From Kitasatospora sp. NBC_01246 (lineage in GTDB: Bacteria; Actinomycetota; Actinomycetes; Streptomycetales; Streptomycetaceae): a stretch of 64,000 nt of DNA. The position numbers were made by a program, and so were the translations under genes. The notes beneath the pieces were generated by a model that saw only the letters and a list, made by a program, of their open reading frames with translations, was not told the origin of the DNA and made no database searches. Location: contig NZ_CP108484.1 of assembly GCF_036226505.1 (NCBI RefSeq), positions 4,898,001-4,962,000 of the forward strand, read 5' to 3'. Of the stretch, positions 26,770 through 35,269 are shown in pieces. The number at the start of each line of letters is the position of its first letter. The first letter of the stretch is position 1.

Positions 26770-27219
26770 CTAGTGGACGCAGAACTCGTTGCCCTCCGGG
26801 TCCTGCATGACCGTCCAGGAGCCGCCGGGCTCGTCGACCGCGCGCAGGACGGTGGCGCCGAGGGCCTCCAGCCGTTCCACGGTGGCGTCGCGGGCGTCGG
26901 GGCCGGGGTGGAGGTCGAGGTGGAGGCGGTTCTTGGCGGTCTTCGCCTCGGGGACCTGCTGGAAGAGCAGGCGGCGGCCGAGGCCGGTGCCGCTGACCGG
27001 GTCGAAGGGCTCGTCGGGGTGGCGGACGCCGGCCAGGGTGCGCCAGGCGGCGCGGCCGTCGGTCTCCGTGACGAGGTCGGGGGTCACGGCGCCGGCCGCG
27101 AGCAGGCGGGCGATCAGGGCGCTGTGGTCCTCGACGGTGTAGTCGAGGGCGGCGGCCCAGAAGGCGGCCTGGCGGTGGGGGTCGGCACAGTCGATGACGA
27201 GCTTCCAGTGCAGAGGCAT
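26770..27219 (-). CDS. VOC family (glyoxalase-like) protein
   Basis: A 149-residue vicinal-oxygen-chelate fold protein: MPLHWKLVIDCADPHRQAA (first half), then NRLHLDLHPGPDARDATVER and a C-terminal WTVMQDPEGNEFCVH carrying the usual metal-site Glu and a terminal His. VOC members include glyoxalases, dioxygenases and resistance proteins; no specific reaction is readable. The start ATG 27219 abuts a 21-bp palindrome (27220-27240), so it is probably under a dedicated repressor. Confidence 0.85.
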   Translation of the reverse strand: MPLHWKLVIDCADPHRQAAFWAAALDYTVEDHSALIARLLAAGAVTPDLVTETDGRAAWRTLAGVRHPDEPFDPVSGTGLGRRLLFQQVPEAKTAKNRLHLDLHPGPDARDATVERLEALGATVLRAVDEPGGSWTVMQDPEGNEFCVH

Positions 27220-27240
27220 GTAACCCGTTATATCGGTTAC
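27220..27240. promoter_or_regulatory. 21-bp operator-like palindrome at the VOC gene start
   Basis: GTAACC and GGTTAC arms enclose CGTTATATC, immediately before the VOC start codon (27219, minus). It is AT-rich in very GC-rich DNA. It resembles operators of MarR, TetR or GntR-type regulators; no regulator gene is adjacent. Confidence 0.5.
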
Positions 27241-27350
27241 CTGACGTGCGATCAATGACCGACCTGACGGACCTGCCAAAAATGGCACTGTGTAGGGCAG
27301 TTGGCGGTGGGCATACTGCCTGGACGGGAGACGGGGAGGGGGCTCTACCG

Positions 27351-28274
27351 ATGGTGCAACAGGATCCGCCCGGGGGAGACGAGGCGAGGCTGCTGCCGGA
27401 GCTGTTCCGGACGGCGGACCAGGCCTCGCTGGACGGTCAGCGCGAGACACTGCGCTGGTACCGGGGGCTGATCGGGATGCTCGTGATCGCCGCGGTGGTC
27501 GGCTCGCTGCCGGGGCCCGAGCACCGGGGGGACAGCGACATCACGCCGCTCTTCTCGGTGGTGGCGTTCCTGGTGGCCGGCTACTTCTGGTCACGGCTGC
27601 GCCGCAGCAACCCGCAGGGGCGGTGGTACGAGGCCCGGGCGGCGGCCGAGTCGGTCAAGACGCTCGCCTGGAAGTACTCGATGCGGGCCCGGCCGTTCGA
27701 CGGCGAGGCGGAGTCGGCGGAGGTGGACCGCGGCTACCTGCTCCAGATGGAGGACGTGCTGCACGCCTTCGAGGACCCGGAGATCGTGCCGCCGGACACC
27801 ACCGTGGAGATCACCCCGGAGATGCGCCGGGTGCGCGCCGAGAGCCTGGTCGCGCGGCGGACGTTCTACCTGCGCACCCGGGTCGAGGGGCAGCGCACCT
27901 GGTACCGCTCGCGGGCCGAGGCGTGCGAGACGCAGGCGGTCTCCTGGGGGCTGGGGATCGCCGCCCTCATCATCATCGGGGCGGCGGCGGCGATCGCGCA
28001 GGCGGTCGGCGCGCTGCCGGTGCACGTCTTCGGGGCCAGCTCGGCAGCGGCCGCCGCGGTGATCGCCTGGACCCAGCTGAAGCAGCTGCGCCCGCTGGCC
28101 GCCGCTTACCAGCTGGCCGCGCGCGAGCTGGAGAACGTCGGGAACCAGCTCTCCGACCTCGATCTGAAGGCCCCGGACGCCGAGGCCCGCTGGGCCCGGC
28201 TGGCCGCCGAGGCGGAGGACGCCGTCTCGCGCGAGCACACCACCTGGCGGGCCCGGCGCGCCTTCCCCCGGTGA
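27351..28274 (+). CDS. DUF4231 domain membrane protein
   Basis: A 307-residue protein beginning MVQQDPPGGDEARLLPELF. It has two pairs of hydrophobic segments (LIGMLVIAAVVGSL, LFSVVAFLVAGYFW; then GLGIAALIIIGAAAAIAQA, VFGASSAAAAAVIAW) with amphipathic helices between, such as WYEARAAAESVKTLAWKYSM, matching DUF4231. Such proteins occur near nucleotide-signalling and defence genes in other bacteria, but nothing here supports that. GGAGGG lies about 10-12 nt before ATG 27351. Confidence 0.78.
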   Translation: MVQQDPPGGDEARLLPELFRTADQASLDGQRETLRWYRGLIGMLVIAAVVGSLPGPEHRGDSDITPLFSVVAFLVAGYFWSRLRRSNPQGRWYEARAAAESVKTLAWKYSMRARPFDGEAESAEVDRGYLLQMEDVLHAFEDPEIVPPDTTVEITPEMRRVRAESLVARRTFYLRTRVEGQRTWYRSRAEACETQAVSWGLGIAALIIIGAAAAIAQAVGALPVHVFGASSAAAAAVIAWTQLKQLRPLAAAYQLAARELENVGNQLSDLDLKAPDAEARWARLAAEAEDAVSREHTTWRARRAFPR

Positions 28275-28460
28275 GCGGCCGACCCGGTGTGGAATCGGGA
28301 GGTCGTGAGGAGATCGGGCGAAATGTACGGGGTGCTGTCGGCACAGGTGTGCGAGGTGGGTGAGGGTCGGCCGGAGAAGCGCCGTCCGTAATCGTTACGT
28401 GTCCATGCCCTGGTTTCATCGCCTCCGCGCACGACGTCAGTCACTGCCCGGAGGCCCCCT

Positions 28461-30173
28461 TTGCGCGTTCTTCTGATCGCCACCGCGTTCAACAGCCTGA
28501 CCCAGCGCGTCCACACCGAACTCCGCGAGCGCGGTCACGAGGTGGCCGTACAGCTCGCGCTCGGCGACGAGCCGGTCCGGGCCGCCGTGGCCCGGACCGA
28601 CCCCGAGCTGATCATCTGCCCGATGCTCACCAAGGCGATCCCGGAGGACGTCTGGTCGACCCGGACCGTCCTGATCGTGCACCCCGGCCCGAAGGGCGAC
28701 CGGGGTCCCTCCTCGCTCGACTGGGCGATCACCGAAGGCGCCGAACGCTGGGGGGTGACCGTCCTCCAGGCGGTGGAGGAGATGGACGCCGGGGACATCT
28801 GGGCGTCCGTGGACTTCCCGGTGCGGGCCTGCGGCAAGAGCGAGCTGTACCGGGGCGAGGTCGCGGACGCCGCCGTGGAGGCGGTGCTGCTCGCGGTGAG
28901 CCGCTTCGAGGGCGGGCTGTTCACGCCCGAACCGCTCGACTACGACCGGCCGGACGTGGGCGGCCGGCTGCGGCCCTTCCTCAAGCAGGAGGCCCGCCGG
29001 ATCGACTGGGAGGCCGACGACACCGCCACCGTGCTGCGCAAGCTGCGCGCGGGCGACTCCCAGCCGGGCGTGCTCGACGAGCTGTACGGGCGCGAGTACT
29101 TCCTGCACGGCGGCCACCCCGAGGACGAGCTGCGCGGCGCCCGGCCCGGCGCGGTGATCGCCCAACGGGACGGCGCGATCTGCCGGGCCACCACGGACGG
29201 CGCGGTCTGGATCCCGCAGCTGCGCCCGCGGCGGACGCCCGGCGGGCCGGCCACCTTCAAGCTGCCGGCCGCGACGGTGCTCGCCGACCACCTCCACCGG
29301 GTCCGCGAGGTGCCGGTCACCCCGGCCTCGGCGGCCGGCCGGGACACCTGGTCGGAGATCCGCTACCACGAGCGGGAGGACGTCGGTTTCCTCGAATTCT
29401 CCTTCGCCGGCGGGGCGATGAGCACCGAGCAGTGCCGCCGGCTGCTGGCCGCCTACCGGGAGGCGGCCGACCGGCCGACCTCGGTGCTGGTGCTCGGCGC
29501 GGCCCGGGACTTCTTCTCCAACGGCATCCACCTCAACGTGATCGAGGGGGCGTCGTTCCCGGCGCTGGAGTCCTGGGAGAACATCAACGCGATGGACGAC
29601 CTGGTCGAGGCCGTGCTGACCACCACCGACAAGCTCACCGTCGCGGCGCTGGCCGGGAACGCGGCCGCCGGCGGCCTGATGCTGGCGATCGCCGCCGACG
29701 AGGTCTGGTGCCGCGAGTCGGCCGTGCTCAACCCGCACTACCGGCTGATGGGCCTCTACGGGTCCGAGTACTGGACGTACACGCTGCCCCGGCGGGTCGG
29801 CGCCGAGCAGGCGGAGCAGCTGACCACGCAGACGCTGCCGGTGGGCGCGGCCCGGGCCGAGCGGCTCGGCCTGGTGGACCGGAGGGCGGGCGGCGGCGCG
29901 GCCGAGTTCCGGGGCTGGGTCGAGCGGGAGGCGGCCGCGCTGGCCGGCTCGCCGGAGCTGACCGGCCGGCTGGTGGAGAAGAAGCGCCGCCGGGCCGAGG
30001 ACGAGGAGGCGCGGCCGCTGGCCGACCACCGGACGGAGGAGCTGCGGCGGATGCACCGCAACTTCTACCGGGAGGGCGAGCCCTACCACCGGCTGCGGCG
30101 CGACTTCGTGCACAAGGTCTGCCCGGTGGCGACGCCGGAGCACCTGACGGGACTGCTCGGCCGACCGGAGTAG
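28461..30173 (+). CDS. hypX: HypX/HoxX-type hydrogenase maturation protein
   Basis: A 570-residue two-domain protein. Residues 1 to about 270 are a formyl-THF transferase-like domain (LIVHPGPKGDRGPSSLDWAI, QAVEEMDAGDIW). Residues about 310-560 are an enoyl-CoA hydratase-like domain (VLVLGAARDFFSNGIHLNVI, AALAGNAAAGGLMLAIAADE, NPHYRLMGLYGSEYW). HypX uses formyl groups to make the CO ligand of [NiFe] hydrogenase under oxic conditions. The start is TTG 28461, strongly supported by GGAGG six nt upstream. No hydrogenase or other hyp genes are in the window, so it is an orphan here. Confidence 0.87.
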   Translation: MRVLLIATAFNSLTQRVHTELRERGHEVAVQLALGDEPVRAAVARTDPELIICPMLTKAIPEDVWSTRTVLIVHPGPKGDRGPSSLDWAITEGAERWGVTVLQAVEEMDAGDIWASVDFPVRACGKSELYRGEVADAAVEAVLLAVSRFEGGLFTPEPLDYDRPDVGGRLRPFLKQEARRIDWEADDTATVLRKLRAGDSQPGVLDELYGREYFLHGGHPEDELRGARPGAVIAQRDGAICRATTDGAVWIPQLRPRRTPGGPATFKLPAATVLADHLHRVREVPVTPASAAGRDTWSEIRYHEREDVGFLEFSFAGGAMSTEQCRRLLAAYREAADRPTSVLVLGAARDFFSNGIHLNVIEGASFPALESWENINAMDDLVEAVLTTTDKLTVAALAGNAAAGGLMLAIAADEVWCRESAVLNPHYRLMGLYGSEYWTYTLPRRVGAEQAEQLTTQTLPVGAARAERLGLVDRRAGGGAAEFRGWVEREAAALAGSPELTGRLVEKKRRRAEDEEARPLADHRTEELRRMHRNFYREGEPYHRLRRDFVHKVCPVATPEHLTGLLGRPE

Positions 30174-30207
30174 CGGGCGGCCGCGGTGCGACCGGCCGGA
30201 ACGAGGA

Positions 30208-30254
30208 CGGTCCGGTGGGGGCGTCGCGCCGGGGCCGGCGCCCCCACCGGACCG
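30208..30254. terminator. Bidirectional terminator hairpin
   Basis: A perfect 16-bp stem (CGGTCCGGTGGGGGCG / CGCCCCCACCGGACCG) with a 15-nt GC-rich loop separates the convergent ends of hypX (30173) and the MHYT gene (30260). Confidence 0.85.
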
Positions 30255-30259
30255 GGCGC

Positions 30260-31042
30260 TCAGCGCCCGCGGCCGGCCAGCGGGGCGGCCCGGCCGATCA
30301 GCACCGGCTGCGCGTTGAGGGTGCCCCGGCTCGGCGAGACCGCGAAGGCCAGCGAGCCGAAGAAGATGTAGCAGCCCAGCCCGACCACCAGCGGGAAGAT
30401 GAACTGGAGCGCCATCACACCGCCCTGGGTGCCCTGTTCGGCGTCGAGCCGGACGGAGACCGCCGCCATCCCGGTGTAGTGCATGGCGCACACCGCGACG
30501 CCCATCACCGGGGCGGCGGCCAGGACGGCGACGGTGCCCTTGATGTTCAGCGCGGCCCAGAGCGCTGCCGTCGCCGCGAAGATCGCGATGGCGACCGAGA
30601 GCCCCACCGTGGTGTGGTCGTAGCCGAGGTGGCCGGGCAGGACCATCGCGGCCATGCCGAGGTAGTGCATCGCGGCCACCCCGAGGCCGGTGGTGAGACC
30701 GCCCGCGAGCAGCGCGGTGCGGGGGTGGCGGCTGTAGCCGACGGTGAAGATGCCGAGCCCGACCACCGCGATCGCGACGAGCAGGCTGAGCACGGTCAGG
30801 CCCGGGCGGTAGGTGATCTCGGCCCCGGTGACGGAGAAGCCGAGCATCGCGATGAAGTGCATCGACCAGATGCCCGCGCCGAGCGACGTCGACGCGAACA
30901 GCAGCCAGTACGTCCGGGTGCGGCCCGACGAGACCAGGGCCCAGCGGGCGCTGCGCAGGGCGACGAAGGCGCCCAGACAGGCGACGAAGTACGAAACCGC
31001 CGGCGTCACCCAGCCGAGGTCGGCATGGTGGATCTCACCCAC
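30260..31042 (-). CDS. MHYT-domain integral membrane sensor
   Basis: A 260-residue seven-helix membrane protein with three MHYT-type motifs: WSMHFIAM, AAMHYLGM and CAMHYTGM. The family is proposed to bind a metal such as copper and to sense diatomic gases. No GGDEF, EAL or kinase domain is attached, so output would need a partner. GTG 31042 is preceded by CAGGAG. The C-terminus is basic (PLAGRGR). Confidence 0.87.
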   Translation of the reverse strand: MGEIHHADLGWVTPAVSYFVACLGAFVALRSARWALVSSGRTRTYWLLFASTSLGAGIWSMHFIAMLGFSVTGAEITYRPGLTVLSLLVAIAVVGLGIFTVGYSRHPRTALLAGGLTTGLGVAAMHYLGMAAMVLPGHLGYDHTTVGLSVAIAIFAATAALWAALNIKGTVAVLAAAPVMGVAVCAMHYTGMAAVSVRLDAEQGTQGGVMALQFIFPLVVGLGCYIFFGSLAFAVSPSRGTLNAQPVLIGRAAPLAGRGR

Positions 31043-31393
31043 GAGGAACTCCTGGACGGATTGGGGGAGGACGGACGCCAGGATCGGGCGGACTCGTCGG
31101 CCGGGAACGGCCGGTCATGGATGGCGGCAGTGCCGGGACGCGGCACGTGCGGCGTCGTGGTCCTGCCCGGGGGAAGCCTGGCGTGTGGTGCCCCTGACAA
31201 CGGGGGACAGTAACCACTACCGGTGAGTCGCACAATGTTCGATCATTTGGTGAAATCGCAGGTCAGAGCCGTCCTTCACGCGATCGGCAAGATCTCGCCA
31301 CCAAGCCCTGACGCCGCCTGCGCACGCACACGGGCCCTGCGCATGTGCCGTCCGGGCCCGCCGCGGCGCCGGCGTCCGGCCGCCGGGGCGCGG
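31043..31393. other. 351-bp gap without a supported gene
   Basis: Lies between the MHYT start and the end of the VOC gene at 31394, both minus strand. It must contain the MHYT promoter and possibly a GC-rich hairpin near 31350-31395. A less GC-rich patch (31215-31260) reads like promoter DNA. No open frame with good codon bias and a ribosome site was found. Confidence 0.4.
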
Positions 31394-31798
31394 TCACTCC
31401 AGGGGAGCTAGGCCGAACGGGTGGCCGGCCGGGTCGATCAGCACCCTGAGCGTGCGGCCGTGCTGGAACTGCGGCTCGGTGGCGCCGAGCGCGAGTGCCC
31501 GGGCGGTGGCCTCCTCCAGGTCGTCGACGTAGAAGTCCAGGTGGAAGTGCTTGCTGCCGTCGGGTTCGGTCCACGGCTCCTGGCGGTACCCGGCGACCCG
31601 TCCGAACCCGAGCGGGCTGCCGCCCTCGGGGTTGTCCAGGATGGCGAAGCGCTCGTCCACGTGCCTGGTCTCCCACCCGAGCAGCTCACCGTAGAAGGCG
31701 GCCAGCGCGACCGGGTCGGCGCAGTCGATGGTGACCATGGCGAGGCGGGCGAAGCCGGTGTCGTTCTGCTCGGCCTGCTCAGCGGCGACGTCGGTCAT
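31394..31798 (-). CDS. VOC family (glyoxalase-like) protein
   Basis: A 134-residue VOC protein: FARLAMVTIDCADPVALAAF, YGELLGWETRHVDERFAILD, KHFHLDFYVDDLEEATARAL and LRVLIDPAGHPFGLAPLE. The usual final metal-binding Glu (as in HPxGNxFE) is not present (HPFGLAPLE), so metal binding may be altered. ATG 31798. It is divergent from the WXG-like gene at 32045. Confidence 0.83.
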   Translation of the reverse strand: MTDVAAEQAEQNDTGFARLAMVTIDCADPVALAAFYGELLGWETRHVDERFAILDNPEGGSPLGFGRVAGYRQEPWTEPDGSKHFHLDFYVDDLEEATARALALGATEPQFQHGRTLRVLIDPAGHPFGLAPLE

Positions 31799-32044
31799 TT
31801 CTGGTCGGCCCTTCTACTGAGGGGTGGTGCCGGGGCCCGCGTGGATCGGGCCCCAGAACCAGCATCGCACCGGGAGTCACGGAGGGCGCGGCCGGTGGTG
31901 CGGGGGGCTCGTGTCCGGCGCCGTGCGCCGTGGAGCCGGGTGGATCGCTACAGAATCAGGACGTTTCCGCCACTGTCGGTGGGATGCGGGATGTATAAAC
32001 TTTCGACGATATCGAAGGATTGTTGTTAACCGGGGGGTTCTCCA

Positions 32045-32767
32045 ATGGCGATCGAGCTGCCGAGCGAGGTAGCGACGCTCCTGGACTTCATCGGCATCCA
32101 CTGGCCCTCGGTCAACGAGGACAAGGTCCGTGAATTCGGCGAGCACGTCAAGGAGTTCGCGAAGGGCCTCGAAGACCTGCACGCGGACTCGACGGCGACG
32201 GTCCATCAGCTCGGCGGGGCGTACGAGGGGGCGTCCTACGAGGCGCTCATCGCCAAGTGGGCGCTGATGTCCGACAAGCACTTCAACGAGGTCGTCCAGG
32301 CGGCCCACGTGGTGGCGAAGGCGCTGGACACCGCCGCCGACGTGATCGTGGCGATGAAGCTGGAGGCGCTCGGCGAGCTCATCGTGCTGGCCGCCTCCTT
32401 CGTCGCCGCCCAGGCCGCCGCGGTGGCGACCTTCGGCCTGGCGGAGGCCGGGGTGATCGCGATCCAGCAGGCCGGGCGCAAGCTGATGTCCTACCTGGCG
32501 CACCAGTTGGAGGACCACATCGTCTCCGAGGTGATCGAGGCGGCGATCACCCCGCTGGTGGAGATCGTCTCCGGGGCGGTGGCCGGGTTGGTGTTCGAGG
32601 CCGCCGAGGCCGCGCTGAGCGGCGGTGGCGGGTCGGGGGGAACCCAGTTCAAGATCAACCCTGACGCGGTGGAGGCGCACGCCAAGGCCCTGCACGAACA
32701 GGCCGAGAAGGTGGCCCAGCACGCGCAGGTCTTCAGCAGCCGGGTCGCGGGGGTGAGTTTCGCGTGA
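32045..32767 (+). CDS. WXG100-like N-terminal partner of a type VII-type toxin
   Basis: A 240-residue helical protein: MAIELPSEVATLLDFIGIHW, coiled EFGEHVKEFAKGLEDLHADS, AYEGASYEALIAKW, and a long hydrophobic helix pair (LIVLAASFVAAQAAAVATFG, VEIVSGAVAGLVFEAAEAAL), then a Gly linker and helical end. This is the layout of WXG100-like proteins exported with polymorphic toxins. It ends in a GTGA overlap with the deaminase toxin gene, so the two are coupled and probably interact. Upstream, 31799-32044 holds an AT-rich promoter patch with TTCGACGATATCGAA. Confidence 0.78.
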   Translation: MAIELPSEVATLLDFIGIHWPSVNEDKVREFGEHVKEFAKGLEDLHADSTATVHQLGGAYEGASYEALIAKWALMSDKHFNEVVQAAHVVAKALDTAADVIVAMKLEALGELIVLAASFVAAQAAAVATFGLAEAGVIAIQQAGRKLMSYLAHQLEDHIVSEVIEAAITPLVEIVSGAVAGLVFEAAEAALSGGGGSGGTQFKINPDAVEAHAKALHEQAEKVAQHAQVFSSRVAGVSFA

Positions 32768-33753
32768 CGGACCCGATCGTCAAGGCCCTGGAGAAGGGCG
32801 CCCAGAAGCTCGGCAAGGCGCTCGCCGACGACATGGGCAAGGCCGCCAAGAAGATGTACAAGCAGGCCGGCGACAACCTGTCGAAGGCCGCCAAGCACCA
32901 CAAGGACAACGACTCCGGCAACGCCCACACCTTCGACGAGAAGAACAAGGACAAGGCCGCGCCGCCGCCGAAGGCGGGCAGCAGCGGCGGCGACGGGCCG
33001 AAGACGCCGCCCCGGAAGTACTACGTCCACGACGACGGCCGGGTCCAGGAGATCAAGGACGGCAAGTTCGTCGACGTCGACGGGAGCGACAAGTCCCTGA
33101 AGACCCTGCTGGACGGGGCTTCGGAGAAGGTCAAGGACCCCTCCCCGGACGACCTCAAGGACAAGTACCACGCGAAGAAGTACAAGAAGTCCGACAAGGA
33201 CGAGGACGGGAACCCCAAGAAGGACGAGAAGGTCCCGAGCAGCCGGATCGACGCTCCGACCCCGCTCTCCCGGGCCGTCGAGGAGGCCCGCCGGGCCCAG
33301 GGCGACTACGGCGGCAAGAACTACGCGGCGCTCCGGTACAAGCACCCGGACGGCGACGAGATCATCCTGGTCGGCCGCAGCGGTGACCGGAGCCACTCCG
33401 AACGGTCCATCGGCAAACCGCTGCTCGGCGGCCGGGAGGACCACGTCTCCGAGTTGTACACCGAGCGGGCCCCCTGTCAGGCCAACGAGAACTGCGAGCG
33501 CTGGCTCGGCCGGCACTTCCAGCCCAAGAACCCCGACCTCGACGTGAACTACGGCGTGGAGTACGACAGCAAGGTCCCCACGAAGAACCGGGACTGGGGC
33601 CACCGGGCGTACCTGGACCAGCTCCACCAGGATCACACCGCGGGCCAGCATGGTGGCACGATGGGCACGAAGGACTTCGACGCGCAGGGGCAGCAGGACA
33701 AGGCGGCCCACGAGACGAAGCACGTGGCGAAGAAGGCGAAGCATGGACAGTAG
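32764..33753 (+). CDS. Polymorphic toxin with nucleic-acid/nucleotide deaminase domain
   Basis: A 329-residue, very Lys-rich protein starting GTG 32764. Residues 1-165 are charged and low-complexity. The C-terminal domain carries deaminase zinc motifs: H211-S-E213 (RSHSERSIG) and P237-C238-x5-C244 (APCQANENC), with SRAVEEARRAQGDYGGKNYA before them. This is the pattern of polymorphic-toxin cytidine/adenosine deaminases (XOO_2897-like is my best guess). It is coupled to a WXG-like gene and followed 36 bp later by a SUKH-4 immunity gene. Target base and nucleic acid are unknown. Confidence 0.83.
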   Translation: MTDPIVKALEKGAQKLGKALADDMGKAAKKMYKQAGDNLSKAAKHHKDNDSGNAHTFDEKNKDKAAPPPKAGSSGGDGPKTPPRKYYVHDDGRVQEIKDGKFVDVDGSDKSLKTLLDGASEKVKDPSPDDLKDKYHAKKYKKSDKDEDGNPKKDEKVPSSRIDAPTPLSRAVEEARRAQGDYGGKNYAALRYKHPDGDEIILVGRSGDRSHSERSIGKPLLGGREDHVSELYTERAPCQANENCERWLGRHFQPKNPDLDVNYGVEYDSKVPTKNRDWGHRAYLDQLHQDHTAGQHGGTMGTKDFDAQGQQDKAAHETKHVAKKAKHGQ

Positions 33754-33789
33754 GGCAGTTGGCGGGCGGACCGAGAGGACGGATGACCG

Positions 33790-34350
33790 GTGCTGGTAGG
33801 GATCGACTGGCCCCGGGTCGTCGCCGAGGCCGCGCCCGGCGACCTGTTGAGGTTCAAGCCCGACGAGGCGGCCCGGATCTGGCCGGACGGGGACGGCGCC
33901 CGCTTCGTGACGGAGATCGGGGTGCCGTTCTCCAACGGGCTGTTCCGGTTGCTGGAGGAGCTCGCGGACCGGCGGCCCGAGAACCCGGACTGGGCGTTCG
34001 CCCGGCCGCTGACCGATTCGCTGGTGGAGACCGAGCACGGCACGCTGCGCCAGTTGGGCGAGTTGTCCAGCGCGTTCGTGTTCGTCAACCTCGACGACGG
34101 GACGATCTGGGTCTGCGACCCGGACGCCGACGAGGAGTACCAGCTGATCCACCGTGACATCTCCTCGCTGGCGTACCTGGTGTACAAGATCGCCATCGAG
34201 CGGCCGCGGCCCGAGGAACGGCCGACGCCGTACGACTGGGCCGATGCCGAGGAGTACATCCGGGAGGGCATGGGCCGCTGGGACGATCTGCCGTTCGGCA
34301 GCGAGGCGGAGTTCTGGAACTCCTTCCTCGACTTCTACCAGACGACGTGA
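33790..34350 (+). CDS. SUKH-4 family immunity protein
   Basis: A 186-residue protein starting GTG 33790 with GAGAGGACGG upstream. SUKH-4 features include EIGVPFSNGLFRLLEELAD, LVETEHGTLRQLGELSSAFV, VNLDDGTIWVCDPDADEEY, and IHRDISSLAYLVYKIAIERP with a WDDLPFGSEAEFWNSFLDFY end. SUKH proteins neutralise many nuclease and deaminase toxins. Placed directly after the deaminase toxin, it is the likely cognate antitoxin. Confidence 0.86.
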   Translation: MLVGIDWPRVVAEAAPGDLLRFKPDEAARIWPDGDGARFVTEIGVPFSNGLFRLLEELADRRPENPDWAFARPLTDSLVETEHGTLRQLGELSSAFVFVNLDDGTIWVCDPDADEEYQLIHRDISSLAYLVYKIAIERPRPEERPTPYDWADAEEYIREGMGRWDDLPFGSEAEFWNSFLDFYQTT

Positions 34351-34366
34351 GAGGGCCGGTGCGGAC

Positions 34367-35203
34367 ATGGACGACGAGCTGACGGCGGCGCTTACGGCGC
34401 ACTTCGGGCCGCGGGGGCTGCGCAGCCTGTCGGTCGCGCCCGCCGGGCCGCTGCGCGACCCCGGACTGCCGCTCCAGGTGGGGCCGTACTTCCGGGCCGC
34501 CGAGGAGTCCGATCCGCTGTCGCTGGGTGAGTACGCGGCCGGGGCCGGGCTGGAGGCCGGAGCGTCGGCCGCCCAACTGCGGATCGGCACCGACGGCGGG
34601 GCCGAGCTGTTCTTCGCCCCGGACCGGTCCGTCCGCGCGCTGCTGCTGGGGTCCGAGCCGGCGGAGCTGCCGGTCGCCTCGACGGTGGAGGCGTTCGCGG
34701 CCGGGCTGCTGCTGCTGGACCGGTACCTGCCGGCGGTCGCCGCGTCCGACCGGCCGGAGGCGGCCTTCGCCGCCTACCGGGAGCTGCGCCAGGGGCTGCT
34801 GGCGGCCGACCCGGCCGCCTTCGAGGACCGCGAGGGCTGGTGGCCGCGGGTGCTGGACGACCTGCGGCGCCCGCTGAACGTCGACTCCTCGGCGGCCTTC
34901 GAGGTGGCCGACGAGCAGGGCGGGACGCGGATCGAGACGGCCATCGGCGGCCCCGGCCTGCTGCACCCCGAGGAGGTGCTCTGGCACCGCCTGCGGGCGG
35001 AGGGCGTGGAGCCCGAGCAGGTGGTGCGGGTCTACTGCGAGCTGGAGCCGTGCATGATGCCCGGGCACTACTGCGCGCGCTGGATGGCGGCGGAGTTCCC
35101 GCAGGCGGAGTTCACCCACGGCTTCGACTACGGGGAGACGGCCGAGTCGCGCGAGAGCGGGATCAAGGCACTGATGATCAGCCTGGCCGAGCGGCAGGGC
35201 TGA
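34367..35203 (+). CDS. SUKH-like protein fused to a deaminase-motif domain
   Basis: A 278-residue protein, 16 bp after the SUKH-4 gene. Residues 1 to about 165 resemble a SUKH-type immunity fold (LRIGTDGGAELFFAPDRSVR, VEAFAAGLLLLDRYLPAVAA). Residues about 170-278 carry a deaminase signature: H200-P-E202 and ELEPCMMPGHYCARW (P228-C229-x6-C236), followed by FPQAEFTHGFDYG. The zinc residues are all present, so the domain could be active rather than a decoy. It may be a second toxin-immunity unit in one chain, or an immunity protein that mimics the toxin. ATG 34367. Confidence 0.72.
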   Translation: MDDELTAALTAHFGPRGLRSLSVAPAGPLRDPGLPLQVGPYFRAAEESDPLSLGEYAAGAGLEAGASAAQLRIGTDGGAELFFAPDRSVRALLLGSEPAELPVASTVEAFAAGLLLLDRYLPAVAASDRPEAAFAAYRELRQGLLAADPAAFEDREGWWPRVLDDLRRPLNVDSSAAFEVADEQGGTRIETAIGGPGLLHPEEVLWHRLRAEGVEPEQVVRVYCELEPCMMPGHYCARWMAAEFPQAEFTHGFDYGETAESRESGIKALMISLAERQG

Positions 35204-35269
35204 GCGGTCGGGCCGCGCGGGGAGGCCCGAGCGGTCGGGCCGCGGTGGAACCAGGAGAGGGAAGCGGGA

